Source of the DNA: Bugulina stolonifera
Lineage: Eukaryota > Bryozoa > Gymnolaemata > Cheilostomatida > Bugulidae
DNA length: 64,000 bases
Assembly (NCBI GenBank): GCA_935421135.1
Contig: OW285193.1
Coordinates: 7,124,496-7,188,495 of the forward strand
Reading direction: 5' to 3'
This document shows, piece by piece, positions 1 to 11,574 of the stretch. The notes beneath the pieces were generated by a model. It was not told where the DNA came from. It ran no database searches and worked only from the letters and a program-made list of their open reading frames with translations. Positions within the stretch are counted from its first letter, which is position 1. Every line of letters begins with the position of its first letter. A program made the position numbers and the translations under genes.

Positions 1-1614
1 CTCCCTCCCCGAGAGAGTTTTTTCAACTCGCTGACTCAGCAAGAATTGAGCGAGCAAGATTATCACCACTGTCAGGTCGTGTGGGAAAGAGAGAACATGG
101 GAACGTTCAGGGATTTTCTCATCTGGTACAACAACCTCGATGTGGCCCCATTCATCAAGGCCATTGCACGTCAGAGCTCTATCTATCGACAGAAGGGTAT
201 TGACATGTTGAAATCCGCAATCTCGCTTCCAGGCTTGGCTATCAGATGGTTGTTTATGGAGGTGGAGGCCCGACCTTATGGCTACTCTCCTCCACAAGCC
301 GCTCTTCCGCTGCATAGGTTAATGTCTCTCCGAGACGAACTTTGCAACTCGCAACCCATATGTCTGTTCGATGAGGAGAGCAAAAGTCTGTACCATACTC
401 TTCGTGATAACCTCGTGGGAGGGCCAAGCATTATCTTTCACAGACATCATGAAGTTGGAGTGACCTCTATTCGAGAGAAGATGTATGGCACATCCGCAAA
501 ACCCTGTAGGTCCATTCTGGGAGTTGATGCCAACGCCCTCTACCTATACTGTATGATGGGGAATATGCCTACGGGTTATCCCAGGCGGAGGCTAGAGAGC
601 CGAGGCTTTGCTCTAGAACCTATTAAAAAGTTCAGCAAAGTGGCGCATGGTTGGTTAGAGTTCCAATCGTGGAAGAGAGGAGAGGTCATCCTTCACCAAC
701 AGAATGGAGGAGAAATGAGGATAGGCTGTCACAACCTACCAGTGGATGGTTATAGCGAACAGAGTCGGACGGTGTACCAATTCCACGGTTGCTACTGGCA
801 TGGGCACGAGTGCGAGCTAGGAGGGAACGGAAAAGGTGTCAGAAACATGACGAATGAAGAGCTCCGGGTGGACACTGCAAGGAAAGAAGATTACATCAAG
901 GCTCTAGGCTATAAGCTCATCACCACTCGGCAGTGTGAGTGGGAAGCGCGAGTTCGTTCGGATGTAGAAGTTAGGACATTTCTCGCCATCTTCTTTTCTT
1001 CTCTCTATCCGGAGAGGGGTTACGTCAACCTCGATAAGATAATCAATAACATTCGTAGTGGAGAGTACTATGGTTTAGTGGAGTGTGACATTTCCGTACC
1101 CGAAGAGCTAAAAGCGAAGTTCTCTGAGATGGCACCTATTTTCAAGAATATAAACGTGGGAAAAGAACACCTTAGCGAACACATGCGCGCTTTTGCCGAA
1201 CAGAACGGATTCTTGAAGAGACCTCAGCGAATGCTCGTAGGGAGTCTTTTTGGCGAGCGAATCACACTACTCTCCGATCTGGCTAGATGGTATCTAGATC
1301 AAGGTTTGATAATTACCAGGATCTAGCAGTTTGTTCACTTTATCCCACGAGCCATCTACAAAGACTTTGGTTCTTCGGTCTCAGACGCAAGAAGAAGTGG
1401 GGATGTGAACCCCGACCTGGCCCTCTTGGCCAGCACCAGCAAGCTCGTTGGGAATTCAGCCTACGGAAAGACTATAACAAATAAAGAGAAACATAAGACT
1501 GTCAAGTATGTGGAGACAGTAGAGGAGGCGGCTGTCAAAGTGAGGAGTAGGCACTTTTCTAGTCTCAACGAAGTTGATGAAAACTACTTTGAGATAGAGC
1601 TTCACAAGAAAAAG

Positions 1615-1712
1615 GCAAGTGTTGACAATCTTTCTTTTTATTTTATTCTTGATTTGACGAAACTTTTTCTGAGTGGTAGGGTAAACTCTCTCTCTCTCTT
1701 TCTTTCTTTTAG
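1615..1712 (+). other. Intron 1 of the polymerase (GC-AG)
   Basis: The donor reads AAAAAG|GCAAGT and the acceptor TTCTTTTAG|ATTCG after a CT-rich tract. Removing 98 bp restores one continuous frame between motif B and the segment before motif C. The donor is the rare GC type with an otherwise perfect consensus. Confidence 0.6.
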
Positions 1713-1804
1713 ATTCGAATGGATGTTCCATCTGTCATAGGATTCGTTATCCTCCAGAGAGCCAAGTTGAGAATGCTAGAATTCTACTACGACTTTATGG
1801 ATAA

Positions 1805-1917
1805 GTAAGTAGAACTAGACTATACAAAGATTTTATCAAATCCTTCTCTATTTATTCTTTGGTGTCAACCTCCACCCCCCCCCCCCCCCCTACAACCCGT
1901 TCGTTTTATTTTCACAG
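1805..1917 (+). other. Intron 2 of the polymerase (GT-AG) with an 18-C run
   Basis: The donor is GATAA|GTAAGT and the acceptor TTTTCACAG|ATTCG. The join is phase 2. A homopolymer of about 18 C residues lies inside at about 1874-1890; its length is unreliable in any assembly. Confidence 0.65.
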
Positions 1918-2485
1918 ATTCGTCAGCAGAGAGGACTTTGAGTACGTTGAAATGGACACGGATAGCGCTTACATGGCTCTGAGTGCTCGTAGTATAGATG
2001 AGGTCATCCGAAAAGATAAAAAAGAAGAGTTCTACAGAGAATATGGTAGATGGTTTCCCAGACCCTTCTGCGATAGGCACAAGGGAGACTTTATCACGAC
2101 CAAGGTGCTCGGCCAAGAGTGGGAGATGAGGGAATGTTGTGAGAAGGTGCAACGATACGAAACACGAACCCCCGGCCTGTTTAAGGAGGAGTTTCGGGGG
2201 GAGGGGGTCATCGCGCTCAACTCAAAAACATACTTTTGCTGGTCCGCTGATGGTGATAGCAAGTATAGCAGCAAAGGACTAAACAAAAGAGGAAACGCCC
2301 TAACCAAAGAGAAGTTCCTCTCCGTGCTCAGGACAGGGGAGTCGGTGAGAGGGGACAATCGGGGTTTTATCAGAAGAGGAAACCAAACGTATAGCTACAC
2401 CCAGCTAAAGACCGGACTCACCTACTTCTATGGTAAGCGGAAGGTTGCAGAAGACGGGGTGAGTACGAGTCCTATAGAATGCTAG

Positions 2486-2920
2486 TACTGATTTCTCGGA
2501 GATGAGACTACTTCATTCGATAAATTGGAAAGTAAACGAACAGTGCATCATAACCCTTGTACATATACCCGTATAATTTTTTTCACATTCACTCTCCATT
2601 GTAAGGGGTCTCCGTCCTCAAAACGGAGGGTTTACCGGTTGTAGCCTTAAAACCGAGCAATAAAACACTAGCTAATACATTAAAAACCATTTACCTCTCC
2701 AAACCAAAGGGGTAGACGGTACTAGCGCAGCTTCCGCTCATACTCACCCCTTATCAGTTCACATTTCTTCTATTGTCTTCATTCGTAGGTGGGGGGTGAC
2801 ATCGCACGCGCACGATGCGCTCTCTCCCTATCGGAGTTTGCTACCCGGGGGAAAGTGGACGCGGTGGTCAAAGAAATTGGTGGCGAGTCAACGACATCAT
2901 CGTAGAGGCGGGTCTATTTG

Positions 2921-2972
<52 letters not shown>

Positions 2973-3410
2973 GCGATGAGAAGACAAGCATCCATCTATC
3001 CCGTTTATCTATTTCTATTTCTACCCCTCCGAGCGATGATGTCGTCGGCTAACCTCCTCGCGAAGTCTACGGTTTGAAGCGCGGAAGAGCCACCGCCTTC
3101 ACTTTCCCTCGCCGCTCGTCACGGGGACGGGCGATTTCCCTAGGGGAGGGTCCGGGGGAAATGAGGGTTAAGGCGCGAGTCTTTCATCGAAGGTCCGGGG
3201 GCGCTCGAACGGAGGAGCGCGCGAGTGCGGTGTCACCCCAACCAGTTCAGTCTCAACAGTCCCCGGCGAAGAAATCATCCGGAAGCACCACCACCACTCG
3301 GTAAGTTTCTTATAGTAGTATAGTCAGCGTCGTAAACTCTGCACGGGCACTCCGCACGGGTGTAGCCTATCATTACTCTAACCCGTATTTTCCTTCGCTT
3401 CACCCTACTC
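2486..3410 (+). other. Downstream flank of the polymerase; possible spliced low-complexity gene fragment
   Basis: No protein family is recognised here. A 3' splice-like site (CATTCGTAG|GTGGGG, about 2789) opens a short frame to about 2907. A basic, Ser/Arg-rich frame runs from about 3060 to 3300 and ends at a donor-like ACTCG|GTAAGT, with an acceptor-like CTACTCCAG at about 3413. Stops separate the two frames. This could be a decayed neighbouring gene of the same element, but nothing proves it. Confidence 0.2.
2923..2972 (+). repeat. (ATG)n trinucleotide microsatellite
   Basis: About 16 uninterrupted ATG/GAT units. They produce a run of Met or Asp in two frames, so ORFs spanning them are not evidence of a gene. 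Confidence 0.95.
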
Positions 3411-3890
3411 CAGCCGACGGTCCGCCCGCGAGGGCCGCGACGGGTCGTTGGGGCGGGAGGGCGGGGGAGGGGCGGGGGATGGGCGGGGGGAGGGCGGCGT
3501 GGGGCCACGGCTGGACTCGCAAACGAGAACCGCCGCGAGGCGGAGGGCGAGGCGGAGGGGAGGGGTGGGGAGGGGCGGAGACGGGTGGAGGGAGGACGGG
3601 TGGGGTTCGCGGGGCGGGGGGGCGCGCGCGTACGCGCGCCCCCTCGCCCGAGCCGTGGGACGGGGCGAGGGCGGGGCGCGGGGTTTGCTCTTTAGACTGG
3701 GTTCCGCGGAACAGCCGATGAGGTTTTTGAAACCCCACCCGCGATGGGGGGAGTAGGTTCTAGGGCTTTGCACATAGAGTGAGGTTTAGGGGAGAGGAGG
3801 GGGCGAGAGGACGGGTGGGGTGGTCGTCCGCCCGGGGAGTTTTTGGATCTAGGGCTAATACGACGCGGAAATGGCCGGGTGTCTGTGTAG
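3410..3890. other. GC-rich, CpG-dense island
   Basis: Mostly G on the plus strand with abundant CpG, including a self-complementary core GCGCGTACGCGC near 3625-3640. Open frames occur on both strands, but only because the sequence is low in A/T and thus in stop codons. Composition changes abruptly to AT-rich DNA near 3890. It could be a CpG island, an end of the polymerase-bearing element, or foreign DNA. Confidence 0.6.
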
Positions 3891-5034
3891 ATCTGCACTG
3901 ACTATACTACTTACATCGTTTGAAACCGAAACACCGTGCAGGCCTATGTATATTACACAAAAGAAAATTGTTTGTAGATAGTGTATTATACACCAATACA
4001 TATTTGTATACAGCCTAATATGTATATGCAAATTGGGAAACTTTCACTACTCAAAAACTGTATCACATGTTATGGGCTGCAAACCAGTGGAATAATTTAT
4101 ATATTCCAAGTTGTAGTTGCCTTATCCTGAATACATGATGTTCTGAACCCAAAGTAGCTCAGTATTTGAGGGGGGATCACCTCATAACTTGTGACACTTA
4201 GGGTGGCATAAGGTGCAGTATTTTATGTATTTATGTCCAATTCTACCACTGACATGGCAATAGAATTACACCAAGTGTTTTATCTTCAATATAAATAAAT
4301 CACTGTTGGCTAGCATCTCAGCAAAGCAAGCTTGGGTTATTCTATTTTTCTGTAGGCGCAGAATATAAATTATCACATTGGAAATTTAGCAGTTATATGC
4401 GCATTGTATTACAACCATGTAAAAGCAGTTGAGAAGACAACTCTCTATTATGCATACGTAAATAAAATACATGCACAACATGAATAACCAGAAAAATAAG
4501 CAAATCTAACATGGTTGTGACTCTTTGCCAACAAAGCTCCGGATAAATTTGCCTTTTTATTTTATTTTGTGGCTCCCTCCGTAGAATCAGCTTCAAATGG
4601 AAATGAAGTCATCATGTTGCCAACCACAAAGTAATGTAATAGTAAGCATGTCTCTACTGATACAGCCAGCAATATGCAGTAAAACAGGAAACTAATAATT
4701 TGCTTCCTTATTCACTCCATATTGTTGGGTGTAGCAAAACAAATAAATACATTATCTTAAATCTCATTCCATCTATCACAACATTGGATGCAAGTTTATT
4801 TACCGAATTAAAATTTCACTCAAGTGATGCATTCTATAGTACCAAGAAATAAAGAACATACATGCATGTACCAACATAAAGAAACTTTTTAAACAGCTTT
4901 GTATAATGATTCGAACTAAATACAATATTATATCACAATGTTGAAGGATGAATAACCTTGAATTATTATTTCTATTATATTATACAGCGTTCGTAGTACG
5001 AATTATAAAGTCAATGCTGCGGTTCTTGATAATT
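3891..5034. other. Intergenic, AT-rich; no gene seen
   Basis: I see no supportable gene. Near 4427-4448 there is one copy of a recurring short motif (GAGAAGACAACTC). Confidence 0.5.
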
Positions 5035-8000
5035 TTAATCTCCACTGTCTCTTCCCACCATCATCTGAACTCCTTTCAGTGTCTCATTTATGGGATAAGT
5101 AGACCAGTAGATTCCAGATCTGGGATCAGAAGGACGTTTATTCTCACTATACCATTTACCATTTAGATTAGAAGTAAAGTTGCATCCATCCATCCACCAT
5201 GAACCTGGAAAACACATTAACTAGTGTAAGAACTTTTCCCACTGACTTATTCATATATCAAACAAATCGCTCATGATTGGCCAGTTAAGACCACTTCAGA
5301 GGAAAACAGAGATCCAGAGTAAGAATCTGCTTTAGGAGATGATGTGAATGTGACAAACTACCCATTCTTTACAAGTAGCCATGGCTGGCTATAGTAAGCC
5401 AGCCGCTCTGGTTATATCATTGTACATATTATACATGTAGGTTTTCCAATCAGGATGGAATACAAGAAGGTTATGAGGTCAAAATAAAACTTCTGGTGTA
5501 CATAGTGTGTGCATAGTGTGTGCATAGTGTGTGCGTAGTGTGTGCGTAGTGTGTGCGTAGTGTGTGCGTAGTGTGTACGTAGTGTGTGCGTAGTGTGTGC
5601 GTAGTGTGTGCGTAGTGTGTGCGTGGTGTGTGCGTATTGTGTGTGTGCGTAGTGTGTGCGTAGTGTGTGCGTAGTGTGTGCGTAGTGTGTGCGTAGTGTG
5701 TGCGCAGTGTGTGCGTAGTGTGTGCGTAGTGTGTGCGTAGTGTGTGCGTAGTGTGTGCGTAGTGTGTGCGTAGTGTGTGCGTAGTGAGATGGCAGAAACA
5801 GTAATCAAAAGCAATCAAATAATGTATATCTGGAAGATCCATCTACATGGTACAAAGAGCCAAGAGGTGTTTAAAAATCCGGTGCACTTTAAGCCCTGCA
5901 AAGAGATGTTTAAAAATTCGTCATACTGTGTGCATCTATAAATAGATTATTACTAACTCCCACCTGAGAATTGGAAAGGACAGACAACTTTGCTTGAACT
6001 TTGCACTGTGAGTCCTATTTGCTGCACAAGACTGTCACCAGCGTCTCCACTGTAACCTGAACACTACAAGATAATATTATAGCAGTTATTTATAACCCAA
6101 TTTAGACGAAAAATGCACTGGATTTCATCTAATTATCCAAAGTTTGTGATTTATTGTTGTTGGATATTGTCATTGAATGTACAATACCTGGACAAGACGA
6201 AATTCTTTATTTTCATAAATTGCTTTGAAATTAGAGTAATTTGCATGTTTTTCATCTCCACTGTATCCTTTCATCTTGATGTGCAACTGTCTATTTCCTC
6301 TTTTAGCGATAAGCTTCGCTAGACCAGAAAATCCTGCAAGCAAGATAGAAGCACAGCAAAATGCACGGCAACTGTTCAAATACACATTCTAAGCATTGTG
6401 GGTTTGAATTTCTATTCACTGAATCCGTTAAAATTACAAGAAAGTATAGACTCCATAGATAGATTGCAGCTGCCTGTTCACATTGTAGATTTAAGTTGCA
6501 GCATGAAGAGAAGAAATAAGTCAGAGCATACAACTGAATGAACTAATAAAGGGCTATCTGTGTAAAGCTATCGAGAGAGTTAACTTCCTAACTCTTTTGA
6601 TTTACATGTATATCAATGCTATTGCTTGCATAGGCAGGGTAAATAGTGCTAAAGTGTCTAGCTATTACCTTATTTACAAACTATGAGAACAGGAAAATCT
6701 GATATCCAAGATGGATAAGCTATAAAGAAATCATCTTAAAATGTGAAGTGTAAGTTAGCACTGTTAGCCGTGAATCGTGCTGCAGATTAGAATGCCCTAC
6801 TATACAGAGCCTTAGGTGTGGCCTCTTTTAATTTAAGTCTCTTGTCTGGGTGTTACACTACAGACGTGTACAGAATATAGAAGATAAACATACCAAACCA
6901 ATATTCTCCATTTACATCTCCAAAACCATATTTGAACCATGAAGCAAATGGTGTCGAACCATCGTATCTTTTCAAAACCACAGTCCAGCCTTGAATTCCA
7001 TCAAATACACATCTGGTGTGATGTATAATGTCTAGATTTTTGGGTCGAATATAGTAAGAGGCTGAGCTATCGATCTCTCCATGATCGAAGGCGTCCTGAC
7101 AATCTGCATAGATATTTTTTACTGCCATTGTCGCTCAAAAGTCAGTAGGTAGTAGTAAACCACAGTGTGAAAATATGGTCAAACTGGTACCAGAAAGATA
7201 CCAATTACTTCACACACACATGTCGGTAAGGAAATATGCATATATGGACAGAGAAATACCAATTTATTGATCTATTGAAATTATAGGTTATTAATAGGCA
7301 TGTCTATGATTAGCTATTGGTTTTGTTGATGTTTCAATTTACGTGCAATAGCTTACAGTTGAACGGAAGCTCTGTTGTGCTTACAAACTGTCTAATATGG
7401 TATGTGCTGGTTAGGGCAGTGTCCACATGCCCACCTATGTACGTGCTAAATAAGTGTGCAGATGAATTGTGTACATGTGACTCCCATCACAAATACTCAG
7501 ATTAAAATCTGAAGCTAATATATGCTATTGTCCTTTATTGCATTACCTTTATAGACGGGTCTCCTTCTATCAGCACATTGCTCATGTTTACCAATACCTA
7601 GACAAGAGGATGGCTAAAAAAAGAAAAAAAACCAATATTGTCCATAGATAGAACTCGTGCAAGTTTTTGCGTTTGTTTAGAATATTTATTTGTGTATTAA
7701 GAATTTTTCTTAGAAGTTTGTGTCTTGATACTGACACATCATTCTACATTGTATACACACTCAGGTTGTATGGATGGCAGTGTCATTACCCAAATTGAAC
7801 TCGAGTCAATATAGATAACGTGAGCTGTTATTCCAAGAATAACGTCAAATGGATATTCAATACCAAATCTTACACTGCAAAATACAAGTACAAGTGCAAA
7901 TAAACTTTTCTCACTAGAATCAAGTGGAAGCATGGAGTGAATCACAAAATACAAATGTATAACAATTAGATAAACAAATATTAAAGTTACAGATAGTGAT

Positions 8001-10242
8001 CACTGTTGGATCTTGAACTCTCAGGAGAACGTTGAGTGTTAACGAAAACTAAATAAAGTACAAGTAAATTGTAAATTATTGCACAACATGCTGCAAAATA
8101 GACATGATGTACTACATATCAGCCTGTAGCTAATTTATTACCTCGCTCAGCTTAGCTGTAGGATTAGTTACGGCTTAGACAAAAAAAGACTAAGTTGGTT
8201 TCTTGCCAGAAAGAATGTAAGACCACTTCCCTTAAAGTTCAAATCAAGTCACAATATTGCTAAATATATTGCAAGTAAAGGTACAACCCGCAGAATTACA
8301 AGCAGGTAGCAGTTTTGGCCAATAAGTAAAACGTACATGACTTGTGTAGTTTTTGTAACCGAGAAAGACTGTAACAACCAAGGGGGTAAAATTTGTATGA
8401 CTGAGTTATTCCACCAAACAGCGACATGGTGATCATTGAGTGTCATATTCTCATAAGTTACCATAAACAAGGAGCAGGTCTCGTCTATTATACTACATTT
8501 CTAGGTTTGTTAACATCAGAGCAAGATGGTGTTCTAAAAAGTAGCATGGCATTATGTAACTACATGTAGCTGGAGGTAAATTTTTTAGCAAAACTGGTGA
8601 TATCATGATATTTTATAATTTGCTCAATTTGAACTCTTGTATGTACATTATTACTTCATAGAGTAATATCTAAATAGTTCAAAAGGGTCCAGTAACATGT
8701 TTTTATCACCAACCGAGTTGAAGCATTCTTTTGTCCTACAGGCACTGTCAATTACAATCAGACTACTATCAAGGTCTCTGTCTGAATCAAGCATTCCTGG
8801 TGAAAGATGATTTTGGAGTCTGCACAACTTGGTAGAAGTGTCAAAGAGCAGTCCTACACATTTAATGTTGTTTGTGCACAGCATCAAGCAGATATTCAGC
8901 CTAGGAACACCTGAAATGTTTTCAAGGCCAGTTCAGATTGGCAAACACTTCTCAATGACTTGGGATGTCCATGTATAACAATTAGATAAACAAATATGAA
9001 AGTTACAGATAGTGATCACTGTTGGATCTTGAACTCTCAGGAGAACGTTGAGTGTTAACGAAAGCTAAATAAAATAAATAAATAAATAAAATAAATATCA
9101 TCCATGTCCCAGAACAATTGATCCTCAGTTTTCAACCATTTTCCTGAGTTCGGAAAAGGTTCTCCAGCAAAGTAATTTTGTTATGACCTTCACCAGCAAC
9201 AAAAACATAATCATAGACACATTTCTGACTTACCATCGTTTGGGTACTTACAAGCTAGAATAACATTTTATATGTACCTTACTGCATTATCCCTAGGCTT
9301 CTGCTATGTTTGTCTTAACTCCTGTAATAGCTACTAAAATTTTAACTTATGCAATCATGTAGAAACTAGATTGAAACCCATTAAAATTAAATGAATGCCA
9401 CCATTTAGATTTATTCTTTGTGAAGTACAATGAGAGCAGCCGTGGCCGAGTGGTTAGAATGCTGAACTTCTATGCTGAAGGTTCCAAGTTCAAATCCTTC
9501 TCAAGGTAGTGTTAGGAAGAGTATCCAGCCACAATTGCCCCTGTGCCTCATATAAAAGTTTTTGGAGTCATGCAAGCCAGCATGGCTTCAAGGCAACTCC
9601 TCTACCCCTCCAAAAAAGGCCATGCCATCTGGGCCTTTTTCACAGGGAGTTGGTCAGCATTGGCACCTAGCAGTGCAAGCTTCAAGGGGCTGGTCACGCC
9701 GGGGAGTATAAGCCGATGAGTCATACATAAAGTACAATGTACAATAAAAACACATGTTTTTTTTGAGCAGCTTTTATGTTTAGGATTCCCAATAATATCC
9801 TATACTCTTACTGAGAACATAACTACCAATTGTACAGAAACAGCAAAATACAGCTCATAATGTATAGATGAATGTTGGGTGGCCAACACATATTCTCCAC
9901 GTGTGTTTGGTGTCTTCTAGATGTCACCAGGCAGGGGAAGATAACTATAAAGACATCTTAGAGACCCGGAAGTGCCTGATGTGTTATTTAATATAGTTAT
10001 TGGGTAATTTTGTAATATATAGGGAAAGTTTAATTTAATTTATGTGTTATATACCAATATCTACCTGGTGTTTGGCTGAAGGTTGAGTCTTTAACTTCTC
10101 CTAATCGTGAAAGTTTAATCTTAGCATTTCTATAGACATATCCAAAATCTCTCCCAATTTGATTGTCACAAAATATCCTGTAGCAGCCAATGAGGAAGAA
10201 GATGTATAAAGGACAGAGTCTGTAGCAGCCATATGAATGCAT
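5035..10242 (-). CDS. Fibrinogen-related gene A (signal-PAN-FReD), 355 aa
   Basis: Coding exons in transcript order: 10242-10065, 8910-8714, 7613-7547, 7103-6894, 6333-6188, 6063-5964, 5204-5035 (stop 5037-5035). They sum to 1,068 nt with phases 1,0,1,1,0,1. Residues 1-59 hold a hydrophobic start (MHSYGCYRLC, LYIFFLIGC) and the family motif GRDFGYVYRN. Residues 60-125 are PAN/apple-like with clustered Cys. Residues 126-147 are a Cys linker. Residues 148-355 are a fibrinogen C-terminal domain (GIQGWTVV, GEYWFG, SGYSGDAGDS, SWWMDGCNFTSNLNGKW). The usual calcium-binding segment is absent. It is the most divergent of A-D: FBG exon 1 is four codons shorter and the third FBG exon five codons shorter. 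Probably a secreted lectin-like protein; ligand unknown. Introns hold a minisatellite, a SINE and a repeated 100-bp block. Confidence 0.85.
5497..5788. repeat. 11-bp minisatellite in the last intron of gene A
   Basis: About 26 copies of GTGTGCGTAGT. The copies nearest 5500 read GCATAGT instead of GCGTAGT. Because 11 is not a multiple of 3, all three frames of a strand give the same 11-residue peptide repeat, so ORFs here are artefacts. Confidence 0.95.
7956..8057 (+). repeat. Dispersed ~100-bp repeat, copy 1
   Basis: It shares about 100 bp with 8972-9072 with very few differences (TGTATAACAATTAG to GTGTTAACGAAAACTAAATAAA). Both copies lie in introns of gene A. Confidence 0.85.
8972..9095 (+). 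repeat. Dispersed ~100-bp repeat, copy 2, with AAATA-rich tail
   Basis: Same block as 7956-8057, here ending in a run of AAATA/AAAT units. A simple A-rich tail at one end suggests a retroposed fragment on the plus strand. Confidence 0.8.
9434..9745 (+). mobile_element. tRNA-derived SINE in intron 1 of gene A
   Basis: The head has a box A-like TGGCCGAGTGG and a box B-like AAGTTCAAATCC with tRNA Ser/Leu spacing. It continues into an unrelated body (GTTAGGAAGAGTATCCAGCC) of about 230 bp. A real tRNA would stop after about 85 bp and keep acceptor pairing, so a SINE fits better. A related copy lies on the minus strand at about 13120-13296. Confidence 0.7.
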
Positions 10243-11574
10243 GATACTGAACTTGCTGTTGCCACTCACTGCTTGTTTATTTGTACACCCGACTGAAGTG
10301 AAAGCTTGTGATGATGCTACTTGTTTAATGTCCTTACATAACACACATAAATATTGTATTCTATATTGATTGAACTGATTGGTGCTCAAATGAACAAAAG
10401 TAAAAAAGAACTTAAACCACAAGGGACTTCATTAAATGAGCAATCTAGCTATATACAGACAATGTTTCTAGCTTCAAAACCCAGTGCAGGTTGCATATAT
10501 CTAAGTTGGGGTGTCTCCACACATCACGCAGATGTGAATATTGCATGATCTAATGCTTTGTACAATTTTGGGCAACATTCTACCCGGGCTCTCCAACCAT
10601 AAACCTAAATCTTTGTCTACCAGCATTGTGCAAGTACAGTACCTGAAAGCACCTGAAAGCTCCTGCTTAAAAATGTTTTTGTATTCCAGTGATGCAACTA
10701 AACCATTCCAAGTGGGCAGTTAACTTTAATGAGGAAAATAAAGCAATTTTGGTAGGTTTTTTATTGTAGCTCTACCATGTCTGCTAAAATGTTTATAGTA
10801 GCGTATTGTGTTCTTGTTGGCTAATGCATAGTCTAGCTGGCAGCTCTCAAAGTGAGAGCAAACAAGGAAAATAAGGAAAATAATATAAGGCAGTATGTGC
10901 AGACATGCGCAGACATGCGCAGACATGCGAAGACGGGACTGTCTGCACATGGTACCATCTGTACAATATTTCTCTACTTATGTAATAGTGAAAATATGCT
11001 TCACCTACCAAATTTTCTACCAGACATATTGGCCATGAGTCATGAATCATGAGATGAGTCATTTATATATAAAGTTGTGTTTAGTACAACAACGAGATTG
11101 AATTATATGAGATTTTCCGAATAATACTAAGAGTTTGCCTCACACATTATTCCATACCAGTCTGCTGTCATCATACGAGTATATTATATTTTCCCTAGTC
11201 TGTATTTCTCAAGCCCTAGAAATCCTAAGATCACCATTCATATAGACATTGTATGTATATTTGCATGTATATTTAAGAGGCTCTATGTTATACAATAGTG
11301 AATGTTCATGTGGATAATATAATATTATACCTATTTTAATCCATATATTATGACTGAATATGTACATGTAGGATTTGAAAGTTCTTGCTACTTAAAAGTA
11401 TAGCATGAGCTTTAGGGTGCTGCAACTCCAAATAACAGGAGTAATTTATATTCCCATCGGGTGAGATTTTGTAGTTGTCCTATCTTGAATGCCAGAATTT
11501 TCCATCCAAAGTGGCTCACAGAATGGAAAAAAAACGTTCACCGATACGAAAGTATGCTATGATTCTTGATCACT
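10243..11574. other. Intergenic between genes A and B
   Basis: No gene seen. A small cluster at 10898-10950 repeats GCAGACATGC and is closed by the inverted sequence GTCTGCACAT. Confidence 0.5.

Larger units (their letters stand above)
1..2485 (+). pseudogene. Polinton/Maverick-type family B DNA polymerase, 3' part, with in-frame stop
   Basis: The reading frame is open at the left edge, so the start lies outside the window. The family is protein-primed DNA polymerase B, which copies self-synthesising transposons. Visible blocks in order are VDANALYLYCMM (aspartate/LY motif, about 520-560), VYQFHGCYWHGHEC (about 770-815), NSAYGKT (motif B, about 1450) and EMDTDSAYMAL (catalytic DTDS, about 1950-1980). 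The C-terminus KRKVAEDGVS is followed by a stop at 2483. The coding parts I infer are 1-1614, 1713-1804 and 1918-2485. They join in frame across introns 1615-1712 (GC-AG) and 1805-1917 (GT-AG). A single TAG at 1324-1326 interrupts the frame between the first two blocks, so the copy is probably inactive. The exonuclease region and other Polinton genes (integrase, ATPase, capsid) are not seen. Family assignment is confident; exact element type is less so. Confidence 0.8.

Noticed and set aside
2796..3077. 93-codon frame with a run of methionines
   Set aside because: The run is the ATG microsatellite, and the flanking peptide resembles no protein.
3400..3773. Overlapping frames of 80-122 codons on both strands
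   Set aside because: They reflect the GC-rich composition, with Pro/Arg/Gly-rich peptides and no family match.
5471..5842. 123- and 111-codon minus-strand frames of His/Thr repeats
   Set aside because: They are translations of the 11-bp minisatellite; every frame of the array is open.
9434..9510. Possible functional tRNA gene
   Set aside because: Box A and B are present, but there is no acceptor-stem pairing and homology to another copy continues far past a tRNA length, so a SINE is better.
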